This document shows, in pieces, positions 1 to 9,722 of a stretch of DNA of 30,542 nucleotides (its first letter is position 1; every line of letters begins with the position of its first letter). The position numbers and the translations under genes are program-made. Under the pieces are notes generated by a model. It had not been told where the DNA came from, ran no database searches, and saw only the letters and a program-made list of their open reading frames with translations. Location: contig LUGG01000064.1 of the NCBI GenBank assembly GCA_001683735.1, forward strand, positions 1-30,542. The letters run 5' to 3'. This DNA comes from Grifola frondosa. Taxonomy: Eukaryota > Basidiomycota > Agaricomycetes > Polyporales > Grifolaceae.

Positions 1-253
1 CTTTAATTATTTCATCTATTGAAGTAACAACTAAAGTTACATTATTTCTATTTTTTTGTATTCTACCTGCTCCTAAATATTTTTGTAAAGCCATAAACAT
101 TTCTAATTCATCTATTGATTGAGTTAAATGAAAAATAGGCCGTGGTCTAATAGGAATACCTGTGTTTTTATTTTCAAAGGAAACTACAAAGCTACCATCT
201 GATTGAGTAAATCCTGAGATCCAATCATTTGTAAAGTTAAATTGATTTTTCAT
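1..253 (-). CDS. LAGLIDADG homing endonuclease, N-terminal part (runs off window)
   Basis: An open frame starts at an ATG at 253-251 and stays open to the left edge, giving about 84 residues. The first LAGLIDADG-type helix is visible near residues 11-22 (WISGFTQSDGSF), followed by a segment rich in basic and Gln residues (RPRPIFHLTQS, then LGAGRIQKNRNNV), typical of the DNA-binding saddle of these nucleases. Known family role: double-strand cleavage at an intronless allele to spread the host element. The frame is intact as far as seen, unlike most other nuclease genes in the window. It lies just left of an antisense atp9 fragment and downstream of the broken LAGLIDADG gene in the rnl intron, so it belongs either to the same composite intron or to a second inserted element. 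The C-terminal half is outside the window. Confidence 0.8.
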   Translation of the reverse strand, partial: MKNQFNFTNDWISGFTQSDGSFVVSFENKNTGIPIRPRPIFHLTQSIDELEMFMALQKYLGAGRIQKNRNNVTLVVTSIDEIIK

Positions 254-295
254 TTAATGAATTATAAAGTTTTTTATTTTCTTTTCCTATTTAAT

Positions 296-412
296 ATGAT
301 AACAGTAGCTAAATATATTAAAACAGGATTAGCTTGCTCTGGGTTAATTAGAGTAGTAGCAGGAATTGGTTTAATCTTTTCTGCATTAATTTGTGTTTTA
401 TCATTAAGCTAA
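296..412 (+). pseudogene. atp9: Truncated atp9 (ATP synthase subunit c) fragment
   Basis: A 38-codon frame begins MITVAKYIKTGLACSG and continues AGIGLIFSALI, closely resembling the first transmembrane hairpin of mitochondrial subunit c (typical pattern AAKYIGAGLATIGLxGAGxGIGxVFxALI). Full-length subunit c is about 74-76 residues with a second helix carrying the proton-binding Glu/Asp. Here the frame ends VLSLS-stop where the conserved polar loop (RNP) should begin, and no second helix is visible in the next few hundred bases. Two of the loop-side glycines appear replaced (RVVAG instead of GAGxG). It lies antisense to rnl, between two LAGLIDADG genes. I read it as a non-functional copied fragment; the working atp9 should lie elsewhere. 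An alternative, an intron-split atp9 exon 1, is less likely because of the altered glycines. Confidence 0.7.
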
Positions 413-951
413 AGGCAAATAAATTTGAAAGATATAAATTATTTAAAATTTTGAATTTATCAAATGGTATTAAGTAGTAATTGATTGTTAAATAAAAAAT
501 TAGACCGACAATTTAAGAGTTAGAATACAATAATTTTATTAACCATAGTCAATTGAAACTGTAGAGTGCTAGCGTGTTGCTTAATAATAAATAATTATTA
601 GCCTTAATTTTTCAATTAAAGTCGTTACGGGGTTAATATCAAGCTATTCAGTGATTTTTAACTTTAACCTAAGAGGTTAATTTTAGAAATACTAAATTAA
701 ATTTTTGTTTCTAGAATGATACAACTTCCCAGGTATTGCCATTTACCTATTTTTTGCCAAAAGATAAAAGGTTCCACCGTTATGAGCTAATTTTTAATTG
801 AAAATCACTTTTCAATGCGGCAAAATATGTAATACCGCTTCCCAAGACTCTTCGGAGAATTATGCTACATTCAACCGTTCGATCCATTATAATCTGTATT
901 GGGAAGATCACTTAGCTTCCATGGAGATCAAAATTTATCATGCAATTTAAT
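413..951 (-). other. 3' part of the rnl group I intron, no coding sequence
   Basis: This stretch follows the broken LAGLIDADG gene on the minus strand. It has the richer base composition and short complementary segments expected of group I intron RNA, for example around 600-700 and 780-900. I could not assign the P3-P7 core with confidence. I also find no match to the next conserved rnl segment (AAACCNGGTGA region), so rnl exon 3 is not here and must lie further left, outside the window. Confidence 0.4.
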
Positions 952-2113
952 TTATTTTTTTCTACCTGTGTTCATTCCTGATTTTATTGTCCTAATTAAA
1001 TTTAGTCCTTCTTGTGTAAGATGTGCCTTACTAGTCATTAGTTTTGCAACTTTACACCAATCTAAATAATCATTTTTTTTAACACCTTCTAAAGGATATG
1101 ATTCAAAGAAAGGATAATTTTGTCAGTTACGCTTGCAAATTTATTTATTACTAATGTTACCGCAGGATGTTTTGTATGTTTTTCTGCTGAACCTGATCCA
1201 AAATATTTAATTAATAACTCAATTAACTGAGAGTCTCTTTCATGTTGAGGAATTCTAAATCTTAATTGTACAGCAAATCCTACATTAGTTTTGAACTATA
1301 AATTTTAATATCGAATGTTCCCTCACCGTCTACAAAACCAGTCACCCAATAAGGGTCAGGAATTGTTTCAGTTTGGATTAGAGGTCTTTCTGCCTTTGGC
1401 CAAACTGGATTGAAATCTTTAAATTCAGATCTCAATAATTCAGATAAACCTAAATTCATCAGTGCTTTAATATTGATTATTTGATGAATCCCTTCTATAG
1501 TTAGATGGATTTTATTATTCATTAATTCAACTATTTTTTTAAATAGTATAAAATCCGCACCTTTTTGAGTTAACAAAGGATATTTTATAAAATGTGGTAT
1601 TATAGTTTGTAATAAATTTTTAACGTCGTAAACTGAATAAAAAGCCATGTTTCCGCTTTTATTTACAATACCAATCCACCAAAGAATTTTTGAATTTTTA
1701 ATAATAAGGCTAAATCTCTGACATGAAGACCAATTTGAAATCTAGGTTGAATTCTCCAGCCTAATGTTCGTTTTGAATTTTTCAAATACAACAGTAAATG
1801 AGCCTTCGGCGTCTACAAAACCTGTGATCCAAAAAGGATTTAATTGAACATTCTGAACAGAATGTACGGTAGAAAAATATTTTTTAAATTGTTTAGAAGG
1901 GTTATTGATTTGATAGTTTCTTTCGAAACCCATTAGAGTACACCTTAACTTTGGAGATAATCCAAAGCAACTACCGTCTACTCGTTGCTCTTTTACAGAA
2001 ATTTGATTTGGACTTTGGGTATAGATTTCTGATTTAGATCCGCGATAGCCCATTTCACTTTCGTTCATCATATAGCTTGTTACCATACCCAGGTAATTAT
2101 TCTGGCCACTCAT
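952..2113 (-). pseudogene. Broken double-motif LAGLIDADG homing endonuclease in rnl group I intron
   Basis: Pieces in different frames make one LAGLIDADG gene. The N-terminal piece (2113-1742) has the leader seen in many fungal intron ORFs (VKEQRVDGS, LRCTLMGFERNY) and the first motif LNPFWITGFVDAEGSF. A short shifted piece (about 1741-1660) continues it. Next comes 1648-1280 with FIKYPLLTQKG, the conserved end of domain 1, and the second motif YWVTGFVDGEGTF. A last piece (about 1279-952) has RFRIPQHERDSQLIELL, then HLTQEGLNLIRTIKSG, a normal family C-terminus ending in GRKK-stop. At least three frame changes separate these pieces, one of them inside the last piece near 1120. All domains are present in order and length, so the break is recent or partly an assembly artefact. 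The nuclease would have mobilised the surrounding intron. Confidence 0.85.
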
Positions 2114-2203
2114 AGCCTTTCGACTATGGCTTGGTACTATATGCTTTAGGGTGTCCCCGGAGTTTGATAGTTTGACCCAATTAAGTGCTTTCCCAAAGCA
2201 CCA

Positions 2204-2410
2204 GTCGGGTCTAATAGAAGTAACTTATCCATCACTATTCCTAGAAAATATTTAACTTCATTATTAGTTTTTATAATTAAACAATAAAGGATATCCTATT
2301 TATTAATATTAATACTAATAAATATTAAAAGATTTTGTTCTTTATGCTAGTTAGTCCAGTCGCTTTCACTAAGGTTTTAACCTTGCTACTCCTATTAACT
2401 TGCTGACCCA
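2204..2410 (-). rRNA. rnl: Large-subunit rRNA, exon 2
   Basis: Read on the minus strand, the exon opens TGGGTCAGCAAGTTAATA and continues GTAGCAAGGTTAA, matching the universal 23S stretch TGGGTCAGCGACTTATA...GTAGCAAGGTTAA (around E. coli 570-600). It ends AAGTTACTTCTATTAGACCC, matching AAGTTGCAGGGTATAGACCC (E. coli near 790-800). Between them is an AT-rich expansion typical of fungal mitochondria. Joining to exon 1 restores TTTTGCATAATGGGTCAG exactly as in bacterial 23S, which fixes the right border at 2410. The left border is at about 2203-2207, where conserved sequence stops and a group I intron begins; the exact base is uncertain. Together with exon 1 this is domain I and the start of domain II of the rRNA. 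Confidence 0.85.
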
Positions 2411-2449
2411 ATTGGAATAGGTAGGCCCTCACAGGCTTTCCCCTCCTAA

Positions 2450-2482
2450 GAACGTACGTGCGCCTTTCAACGCATACGGCTC
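2450..2482 (-). ncRNA. Group II intron domain V (rnl intron)
   Basis: On the minus strand, GAGCCGTATGCGTTGAAAGG followed by CGCACGTACGTTC forms the domain V hairpin: a GAGCCGTATGCG arm pairing with CGCACGTACG-TTC across a GAAA-type tetraloop region. This catalytic hairpin is the most conserved part of group II introns and proves the intron class. It lies about 40 nt from the 3' splice site. Confidence 0.9.
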
Positions 2483-2561
2483 AAGCAATCATTCCGGTTC
2501 AGGATTAACGAGTCCTGTTACCTGGCTGGTAGCAATTGTAATAAGATTATTTACTCATTAC

Positions 2562-4260
2562 TTAGTCGTCTGTTTGGTTATTTTTGTTGTGTGTTATACT
2601 AATGTGACATAGTTGATGTAAAGGTTGAATATTGCTAACAGTATATTTCCCACCTGCTTTGATCGGAATAATGTGATGTAATTCCACTCTTTCCCCATTG
2701 TGTAGAGATTCTAAACAAACGGGACATTGATGTTTATATTTTTTGTATATAAGCTCTCTGAATTTTGCGGAATTTGGCTCAATTTTTCGTCGTTCAAAGT
2801 ATTCCCTGTCTTCCAATAAATAAGGATTTTTATCCAATTTAAGTAAGGTATGTTGTTTGATTTTAGTTTCCGCAACATTCAAGATGACTAGTTTATTTTC
2901 TTTTCTTCATCTTGTTTTCTGACACCCCAAACCCATTTATGGTTTGATACTGTCTTTCCACTTACGATATATTTAGATGTGGCCTTGAATATTGATTGAT
3001 TAGGTTGTTTCCTTGCAACCCATTTCATCATCATTTTCCATACAAGATGGCCGATGCTGATAAAGGTTGTTTGAGAGTGATAGGAGATTCTGAAATAATT
3101 CGCCCAACCTCTTAATACTGGGTTTATTTCTTTGATGATTACGGCCATCTCACTATTATTTTGAATAATCTGTCTGATTTTCAACTTGATAGAATTAATG
3201 GCTTTTTCAGCAGGTTTAATAATAAGTACTGTTGGTTGGTTGGTTGGATTATTTAGTCTTGGATTGTATTTCTTACGGGAAATGTTGAAGCCTAAGAAGT
3301 TGAAACCTTCATAGATTGATACTATTTTTGTTTCTTATCCTTAAGTTGCAGTCCTCGTAATTTAAGGAAATCTTGGATGATTCCTTTAGCCTGGATAAGA
3401 ATTTCTATGTCTTTTCCAGTTACAATCATATCGTCAGCGAATCTAGCTAGGTAAACTTTGGGTTTTCCTCCCTTGATGGTTTGTTTACAGGATATATTTT
3501 TCTTATTTCCGCTTCAACTCCATTAAGGGCTACATTACACAACATAGGAGATATTATTCCACCTTGAGGAGTTCCTTCATTGGTATCGTAATAAATGTTG
3601 TCTAATATGTATCCAGATTTAAGCCATTCTTTCAGTACGTGTTTATGGCAAATCGGTGTAACTTCAAGAAGAAAGTCGTGATTTATTTTGTCGAAGCATT
3701 TTTCGATGTCAGTTTCTAGAATATACTCGGGGATTATGTCTTATCTAACCAACTTCGAATATATGCAATTGCATCGTGTTGAGATCTCCCTGTTCTGAAT
3801 CCGTAGCTGTTTTTATCAGATCTGGTTTCTACGACAGGGTCTACTGCCATATGATATACGGCTTGTACGCTTCTATCAATAAGTGTAGGTATACCTAAAG
3901 GTCTTTTTTCTGTTGAATTGGCCTTGGGTATAAGAACTCTTTTTAACACGGAGCTTTTGTATTTGTTCGGGTCTTTGGTTATCACACCTAATTCCTCAAT
4001 TGCTTTAAATCTTTCTGCAGGAGTATTCCAGGTTATATTATCTATACCAGCTGTTTTACCTCCAGAATTGGTTACAACTCTTCTTATTGCTAGTGCTCTA
4101 GCTTCAAAACAATAACCAGCTGATTTTGTAATTTGTTACTAATTTCATGTAATTTGCTATTGTTGCCTTTACAATTTTATTTTGTAGATCTCGAACCTTA
4201 GACATAACGTCTTGCCACGATATTTCCTGCAATTGTTTATTTTTGTGTTGTGTAATCTTT
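2562..4260 (-). pseudogene. Broken group II intron reverse transcriptase / maturase / HNH endonuclease
   Basis: The parts of a multifunctional intron protein lie in the right order but several frames. About 4250-3990: N-terminal RT0/1 segment (KTAGIDNITWNTPAERF). 3985-3734: RT1-2 with KRVLIPKANSTEKRPLGIP and SYGFRTGRSQHDAI. About 3733-3520: ETDIEKCFDKINHDFL (RT3, catalytic Asp) and TPQGGIISPML (RT4). About 3480-3400: ARFADDMIVTGKD (RT5, the YADD box as FADD). 3184-2888: maturase domain X, with NPVLRGWANYFRISYH and WVWG. 2882-2562: an HNH domain with a CPVC pair, HHIIPIKAGGKYTVSNIQPLHQLCH and a terminal stop. Frameshifts or stops separate most pieces, including between RT2 and RT3 and between RT4 and RT5. 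The HNH and X portions are each intact. Intact proteins of this family reverse-splice and help fold the intron; this copy cannot be made as one chain as sequenced. Confidence 0.88.
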
Positions 4261-5065
4261 TCATATGCGCGTTAAGGTGATTAACTTTATAAACGTTATC
4301 AGGGCCAGAGTGACATACTTGTGGATTAACAGTAATTTCGGGGAATATATTATGAAGGTTTGTTTCAGTAACTTATCCAATTGTCCTAATAATGAAATAA
4401 AGGACCCTGTTTCATTCTGGTATGAGACAGGCTGAAGTTTGTGACTAAATTTATTAGAAGCCAATTTCTTGATACTACATGCATCCGAAGATCGCAAGTT
4501 TCCTAATTAATTTTGCAAAATTTTGTTTTATAAAGATGATCACCAGACTCAAGTGGGCATCCTTTAAGATCAGCTCATAAGAGCCTATAAGGTTCCTTCT
4601 TCCGGATCCTTCATTCGCTTTTTGAGTCCTCTTCTACCTCCTACTCGTTATATACATTTCCACTTATTCAGTTTTATAGGATACCTCTGATTTTGGTGAA
4701 AACCAGTGAGTATGAGGCTTACCATGTTCCCCGTAAACACCGTTTAATATCTTGCCTGTTGGTACAGACGAACAGAGGTTCATACTTTACTCCGGTAGCC
4801 ATTTAGATCATAGAATTCGCCAGCATAAGAAACGAATCCTAACTACATATATTATGCACGCATAACATCACCTTTTACGGAGCCTAGTTGTACGTATGTT
4901 CACTTTCGTTAACCACGTTCGATATTTTCCCTAGCACTTTCGTTACATTGTCCCTTGAGCTTCACACCCGGCAGTCACCCGCACACGCATGTCAAGGTAG
5001 GGATAGCTCTATGATCGGAGCTAATGGAATTTAACCATATTGTTTATGGGAGCATCATGTCGCAC

Positions 5066-5590
5066 TTATGCAAAAGGTACGCCGTTATTTATTTTTTAAT
5101 AAATTTCGACTGCTTATAGAGTTACTAATTCAACTATTTCATTATGTCTAATAATACATGCTTTTCAAACTTTCCTTTACAGTACTTTTTCACTATCGCT
5201 AAATTTATAATACTTAGCCTTAGAGGATGGTACCCCTATATTCCGACAAGTTTACTCTCATCGTACTTTTTTTTTTTTCACTTTATATTTTTGAAATATA
5301 AAGAAAATAACTTATAAATATACAGGACTTTGTTACCCTTCTTTGGTTACTTTAATTTATTCTATTTATAAAGTTATATAGGCTATTCCAATTTCACTCG
5401 CCATTACTTTCGGAGTCTCGGTTGATTTCCTTTCCTTTCCTTACTAAAATGATTTACTTCAGGAAGTTTTAATAATAAAGGTTTCCCTTAGGATCGCCAA
5501 CATAAATAATTGTTAATTAAAATATTTTATTATTAATAATTAACATGTGGCTTTTGGATTTTACCCTCCTTTTTTTATAAATTTGCTAGT
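5066..5590 (-). rRNA. rnl: Large-subunit rRNA, exon 1 (5' end of rnl)
   Basis: Minus-strand reading shows successive domain I landmarks of 23S rRNA: TGGCGATCCTAAGGGAAACC (like GGCGATTTCCGAATGGGGAAACC), GGAAATCAACCGAGACTCC and GTAATGGCGAGTGAAA (AAATCAACCGAGATTCC...GTAGCGGCGAGCGAA). These are followed by GGGGTACCATCCTCTAAGGC, GCGATAGTGAAAAAGTACTG, and finally GCGTACCTTTTGCATAA. The 3' border at 5066 is exact because joining with exon 2 restores the conserved sequence. The 5' border is approximate: conserved signal fades near 5560-5600 and mitochondrial rnl ends cannot be read without RNA data. One G of the usual GGCGAG is an A (AATGGCGAG instead of AGCGGCGAG region), normal drift for mitochondria. 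Function: core RNA of the mitoribosome large subunit. Confidence 0.88.
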
Positions 5591-5963
5591 TTTTCCTTAA
5601 TAACCCCTTTGAAATACTTTTTGATGTTATAACTATATTGTCATCGATACTTTTATAAAAAGTAAAAAAAAAATTCTAAAATTGTGTTATAATTTTTATT
5701 ATTACATAAAAAAATTAAAAAAAAAATAAAAAACAAAGTCGAGTGCGGGGTACTAAAATTTTATTCTAATTAATAAACTATACTAAAAATTTTAATAAAA
5801 AAATTAAATAATTTAGGATCAAGAAAGAATTATTAATCTAGAACAAAAATAAATATACATATATATATAAATATTTTTTTATATAAATACAATAAATTAT
5901 TTTTAATAGCTAAAAATGTCCTAACCTTAATTTTAAATAAGATTAATTTGTAATATTAAAAGA
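5591..5963. other. AT-rich spacer upstream of rnl
   Basis: This is about 370 bases of low-complexity A/T sequence between the 5' end of rnl and trnH. It should hold the rnl promoter, since rnl and trnH point away from each other here, but I see no match to a defined fungal mitochondrial promoter and do not place one. No reading frame or RNA gene is recognisable. Confidence 0.5.
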
Positions 5964-6036
5964 GGTAATATTAGTTTAATTGGCAAAATAACGTCTTGTG
6001 GCGACGATGTTCAGAGTTCAAGTCTCTGATTTTACC
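5964..6036 (+). tRNA. trnH: tRNA-His (GTG)
   Basis: A cloverleaf can be folded. The acceptor GTAATAT pairs with ATTTTAC with one T-T mismatch. The D arm has ATTGG in the loop, the anticodon loop TTGTGGC gives anticodon GTG, and the T arm is CAGAG-TTCAAGT-CTCTG. An extra encoded G precedes the acceptor and faces C at the discriminator position, the G-1:C73 pair that identifies tRNA-His. It is on the plus strand, opposite to rnl and to the main tRNA array. Confidence 0.9.
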
Positions 6037-7243
6037 CTTTTTATGTATAATTAATTCTTTTTTTTTAGATAATAAAATATTAAACCTATATAAAAATTTA
6101 TAATTAAAATTAATAATTGTTTTACTTAACTTGCCTTTACAAAAAAAATTTTTTTATTAATCCCTCCCTTGTAAAGATAAAAGTTTTTAAAAATATTATA
6201 GTTTTATAATTTATTCTTACCAAAATAAATCTTTTTAATTTAATAATTTTAATAAAAGAGAGTTAAGATATCTAAAACTGAGATTATTCTAAAAAAAATT
6301 TTTTTTTTTCCTTTTTATTAAAACGAAAAAAGCTGACGCTTATGAATCCAAAAGCCTGTTAATTTTTGGTATAACCAGGTTAAAAAAAATATTAAGTTTA
6401 ATTAAGTTAAGGTTATAGGTAAATTAAGATATAATAAACAAAAAAATTTGTGGATTAAAAAATAAAATTAAAAAAAATTTATTTAATTTTATTTAAAATG
6501 AATAGAAAATGAAAATTAAATAAAAAATTTTTTTTAATATTAATTATATATATTTTAAATTTATATAAAAATATTAAATTATAACACTTAAGTATGTGAT
6601 TTTTAATAAAAAATTGTAAAAAATAATTCCTATATATTACCTATTAATATTTTAGATAAAATTCAGTAAACTATTGCTATTAATATAAATAGTTTTAAAT
6701 TGTATATTACTTAATTATTCCATTAGATAAAATTCTAACTCTTATATAAATTTTTAATTAGTTAAATACTTAATTATTTTTATTTATTAAATTTAAATTA
6801 ATAAAATGATTAATATATATAATATAACCTATTTAAATATTTAAATATTAAAAAAATATTTTACTCATTTTATTTTTATCCCCACCCGATAGAATATTTT
6901 GAATAATATTTAAAACTATGTCTTTTTATTATACATTATAAAAAAATAAAATTATTTTAAATCCAATTCTATACCTTATCCTTAAAAATAAATATATAAT
7001 AATATATATACCTACCTAAAAATATAATTTAAGTAAAAAAATCAATTTATATTTTAATAAATTAAAAAAAAGCTGTAAAAATATAAATTAAAAAAAATCG
7101 AAATACAACATAATTTTCTTTTACCCCGACCAACCATTTCCAATATTCGGATAAAATTAAAAATTATTAATAAATATTATAATAAAAATTAAAAAAAAGT
7201 AATTATTAATTGTTAAGGAAACTAGTATAAATGAATATTTATA
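6037..7243. other. AT-rich spacer between trnH and trnM
   Basis: This is about 1.2 kb of A/T-dominated sequence with long homopolymers and frequent TATA steps. Scattered short GC islands occur (near 6330-6360, 6880-6890 and 7120-7150). I find no conserved protein, tRNA or rRNA segment on either strand. Confidence 0.5.
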
Positions 7244-7316
7244 GCTGAAATAGTTTAAATGGTTAAAACATACCACTCATGACGGTAAAATACAGGTTCA
7301 ATTCCTGATTTCAGCA
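7244..7316 (+). tRNA. trnM: tRNA-Met (CAT)
   Basis: The acceptor GCTGAAA pairs with TTTCAGC, followed by discriminator A. The D arm is GTTT...AAAC with a TGG-containing loop. The anticodon loop CTCATGA gives CAT, and the T arm is CAGG-TTCAATT-CCTG. The last pair of the anticodon stem is A-C. It lies directly before a decayed plasmid DNA polymerase on the same strand. A second CAT tRNA lies at 11700-11772; one is presumably the initiator and the other the elongator, and I cannot tell which. A lysidine-modified Ile tRNA is the other possibility for a CAT anticodon. Confidence 0.88.
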
Positions 7317-7365
7317 GTCGAAACTTTATAATTAAATATTTGTCCCTTCAAAATTTTTGAAAAAT

Positions 7366-9300
7366 TTATAACTTTAGATATTGAAACTAAAAAATTGACA
7401 ATGTAATATCTCCATTTTGTATATCTATTTTTAAAATATCTTATTCTTTTTATTTAACAGATTTTAAAAATGTAAATGAAATGTTAACAACAGCTATCAA
7501 TTTTTTTAATTAAACCTAAATATAATAGACACATTGTTTATGTTCATAATTTAAGTAATTTTGATTCTGTATTCTTAATTAATATTTTAGCTTCGTTAGA
7601 AAATATAGAAATAAATCCGATTATTAAAGATGGAAAAATTATAAATATTCAATTAATTGCTAATAAAGAAGATATAAATAAAAAAATAAACTCTTCATTT
7701 GAGAGATTCTTTGTTACTATTACCTGTTTTACTTAAAAAATTAGCAGTATCTTTCAATGTTGAAAGTAAAGGGATTTTTCCTTATAATTTCGTTAATACA
7801 AATAATTTAAATTATATAGGTTTTGTACCCGATTTTAGTTATTTTTATAAAATATATTTAGGCCAATACAATGAATAAAAATCACAGTTTTTAAATAAAA
7901 ATTGGTCATTGAGAGAAGAAGCTATTAAATATTGTATACAAGATTGTATTTCTTTATATCAAGTGATAAAACTTTTTAATATTCTAATATTTGAAAAATG
8001 GAAAATATAATTAAAAATTTATCCTACTTTAACATCATTATCATTAGGTAATTATAGAACTAATTATTTAAAAGACTTTAAAATACCAATGACAGTAGGG
8101 AAAATCTTTGATGATATCAGAAAAGCATATACAGGTGGTTCAAAGAAGTATAGGTATCACATGCTTTTTAAAAATGTATACGTTTATGATGTTAATTAAT
8201 TGTACCCTTAGTTGTTTAAAACAAAATTAATACCTTGTGGAGTAATAACTTATTTTGAAGGTGAAGTGAGAAAAGTTTTTAAAGATACTTTAGGATTCTT
8301 TAATGGTACTGTAATAACACCAAGTAATTTAGATAAACCAATAATACAAACTAAAGTAAAAACATCTAATGGTATTAGAAAGTAGCTTAATTAGGTAAAT
8401 GGGGAAGATATGCTATTATCTCCAGAAATGCGGAAGTAAACTTTAATTATATTTTTAAAGAAACTAATGGATATATTTTCGAAAAAGGAGAATATGTATT
8501 TAAGGAATATATAAATGATTTATTTTTAATTAAACAATCCCACACTAAAAATCATCCTATGTACTTTTCTTGCTAAATTTTTAATGAATAGTCTATATGG
8601 TAGATTAGCAATGGAACCAATTTTAACTAAACATGCTATTATTAATGATAATTATTTACCATTTTTTGCAGTAAATTATACTATTGATGATACATTAGAT
8701 TTAGAAAACGATAAAAAATTAATTTCCTTTCCTGATCCTTCAACTACTGATGATATGCTATTAGATACTTTAACAATAAATTGGAATATTTAAAAAAGTG
8801 CTTCTGCAGCTATTTCATCTGATTCAAAAATTGAAATTTAACCATTTAAAAAAAAAAGAAAACAAACTATTAGATTATACTGACACAGATTAACTTAATT
8901 TAGAAGAACCTTTACCAGATTATTTAGTACATGATACTGAATTAGGTAAATTTAAATTAGAATATATTTTTATAGAAGCTTTTTATATAGCACCTAAAGT
9001 ATATGCTGGATTAATTAAAGATGCTAACCGAATAATAAGAGAAATTTGTAAAGTAAAAGGTTTTAAAGGAAATATTTAATTTGATGATATAAAATCATTA
9101 TTAAAAAAAGATGCCACCTTAACTTTAAATCAAGAAAAATGGTACAAAGATATTGAAGCAGGAGTAATAAATGTTAAAGAACAACTTTATAGTTTAATTC
9201 CTACTGAAAATAAACGTGCCTTAGTCTATTTATAAAAATAATAATTTAATAGGTACAACACCTTATACAATTTAAAATACTAAAGAAATTGTTATTAAAA
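7366..9300 (+). pseudogene. dpo: Decayed plasmid-type family-B DNA polymerase (exonuclease + polymerase domains)
   Basis: Segments of a protein-primed family-B DNA polymerase, as found on linear mitochondrial plasmids, run in order on the plus strand. Exo I LDIETK lies near 7372. Exo II VHNLSNFDSVFLINIL is near 7535-7590. An Exo III-like region with EEAIKYCIQDC is near 7915-7950. Polymerase motif A, YVYDVN-stop-LYP, is near 8178-8210. Motif B, AKFLMNSLYGRLAM, is near 8574-8612. Motif C, LDYTDTD-stop-L, is near 8872-8900, followed by KFKLEYIFIEAFYIAPKVYAG. Many in-frame stops and frame changes make it non-functional; the longest clean stretch is 8584-8793. The N-terminal domain before Exo I is missing. 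It was probably inserted by integration of a linear plasmid. Confidence 0.88.
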
Positions 9301-9722
9301 AAAGTTAATATTAAAAAATAATTAATTTTGCTTTTTTCTTTTTTTGTTTCTTTAATCTTTCTAGTAATCTCCAGTACAACTTAAGTAATCTAAATATATT
9401 TATTTTTATCCATGACACCAGTTTAACTGATCCTGAAACTTAAAATATAAGAAATAGGGAGAAGCTCTTAAAATAAATATAAATATAACTACTTTTAAGA
9501 TTAAACCCCCAGTAATATAATATATTATTATATTATATTATATTTTAAAAAAAAAAATCATCAGTTTTTTACAAATTTGAAAATAGAGGGTTTTATGAAA
9601 AAATGTCTATTACTAAAAATAAAAAATAAGGATCAATAATTTTAAAGATATAATTAAAAGTTATTGAAATGTTTTTTTCTTAAGATAGGCTAGTCAAATA
9701 AAATCCGCTATATAATACATTA
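9301..9722. other. Spacer between the two convergent polymerase relics
   Basis: This AT-rich sequence lies between the 3' ends of the two oppositely oriented DNA polymerase relics. It contains an alternating TA run near 9518-9544. I recognise no gene. If a plasmid end or recombination junction survives it could be here, but I could not identify a terminal inverted repeat by eye. Confidence 0.4.

Larger units (their letters stand above)
2411..5065 (-). mobile_element. Group II intron in rnl
   Basis: The intron starts GTGCGAC, the group II 5' consensus (GUGYG), at 5065 and ends in AT (AY consensus) at 2411. The borders are supported by exon joining, which restores TTTTGCATAATGGGTCAG of 23S rRNA. 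A classic domain V lies at 2450-2482, followed by a domain VI-like segment. The intron holds a frameshifted RT-maturase-HNH gene (2562 to about 4260). The region from about 4270 to 5065 should form domains I-III; its internal frame at 4261-4497 has no recognisable domain and I do not annotate it. With the maturase broken, splicing would have to rely on another maturase or host factors. Confidence 0.85.

Noticed and set aside
3918..4115. 65-codon plus-strand frame inside the rnl group II intron
   Set aside because: It is antisense to the conserved reverse transcriptase segment and therefore a shadow.
4261..4497. 78-codon minus-strand frame upstream of the RT gene in the rnl intron
   Set aside because: No RT, maturase or nuclease motif is visible and it lies where intron RNA domains are expected; I could not support it as part of the protein.
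7366..9300. Reading the stop-rich polymerase relic with a variant genetic code
   Set aside because: TAA and TAG fall at positions of different residues (Ser, Tyr, Pro and others) and true frameshifts are also present, so decay explains it better.
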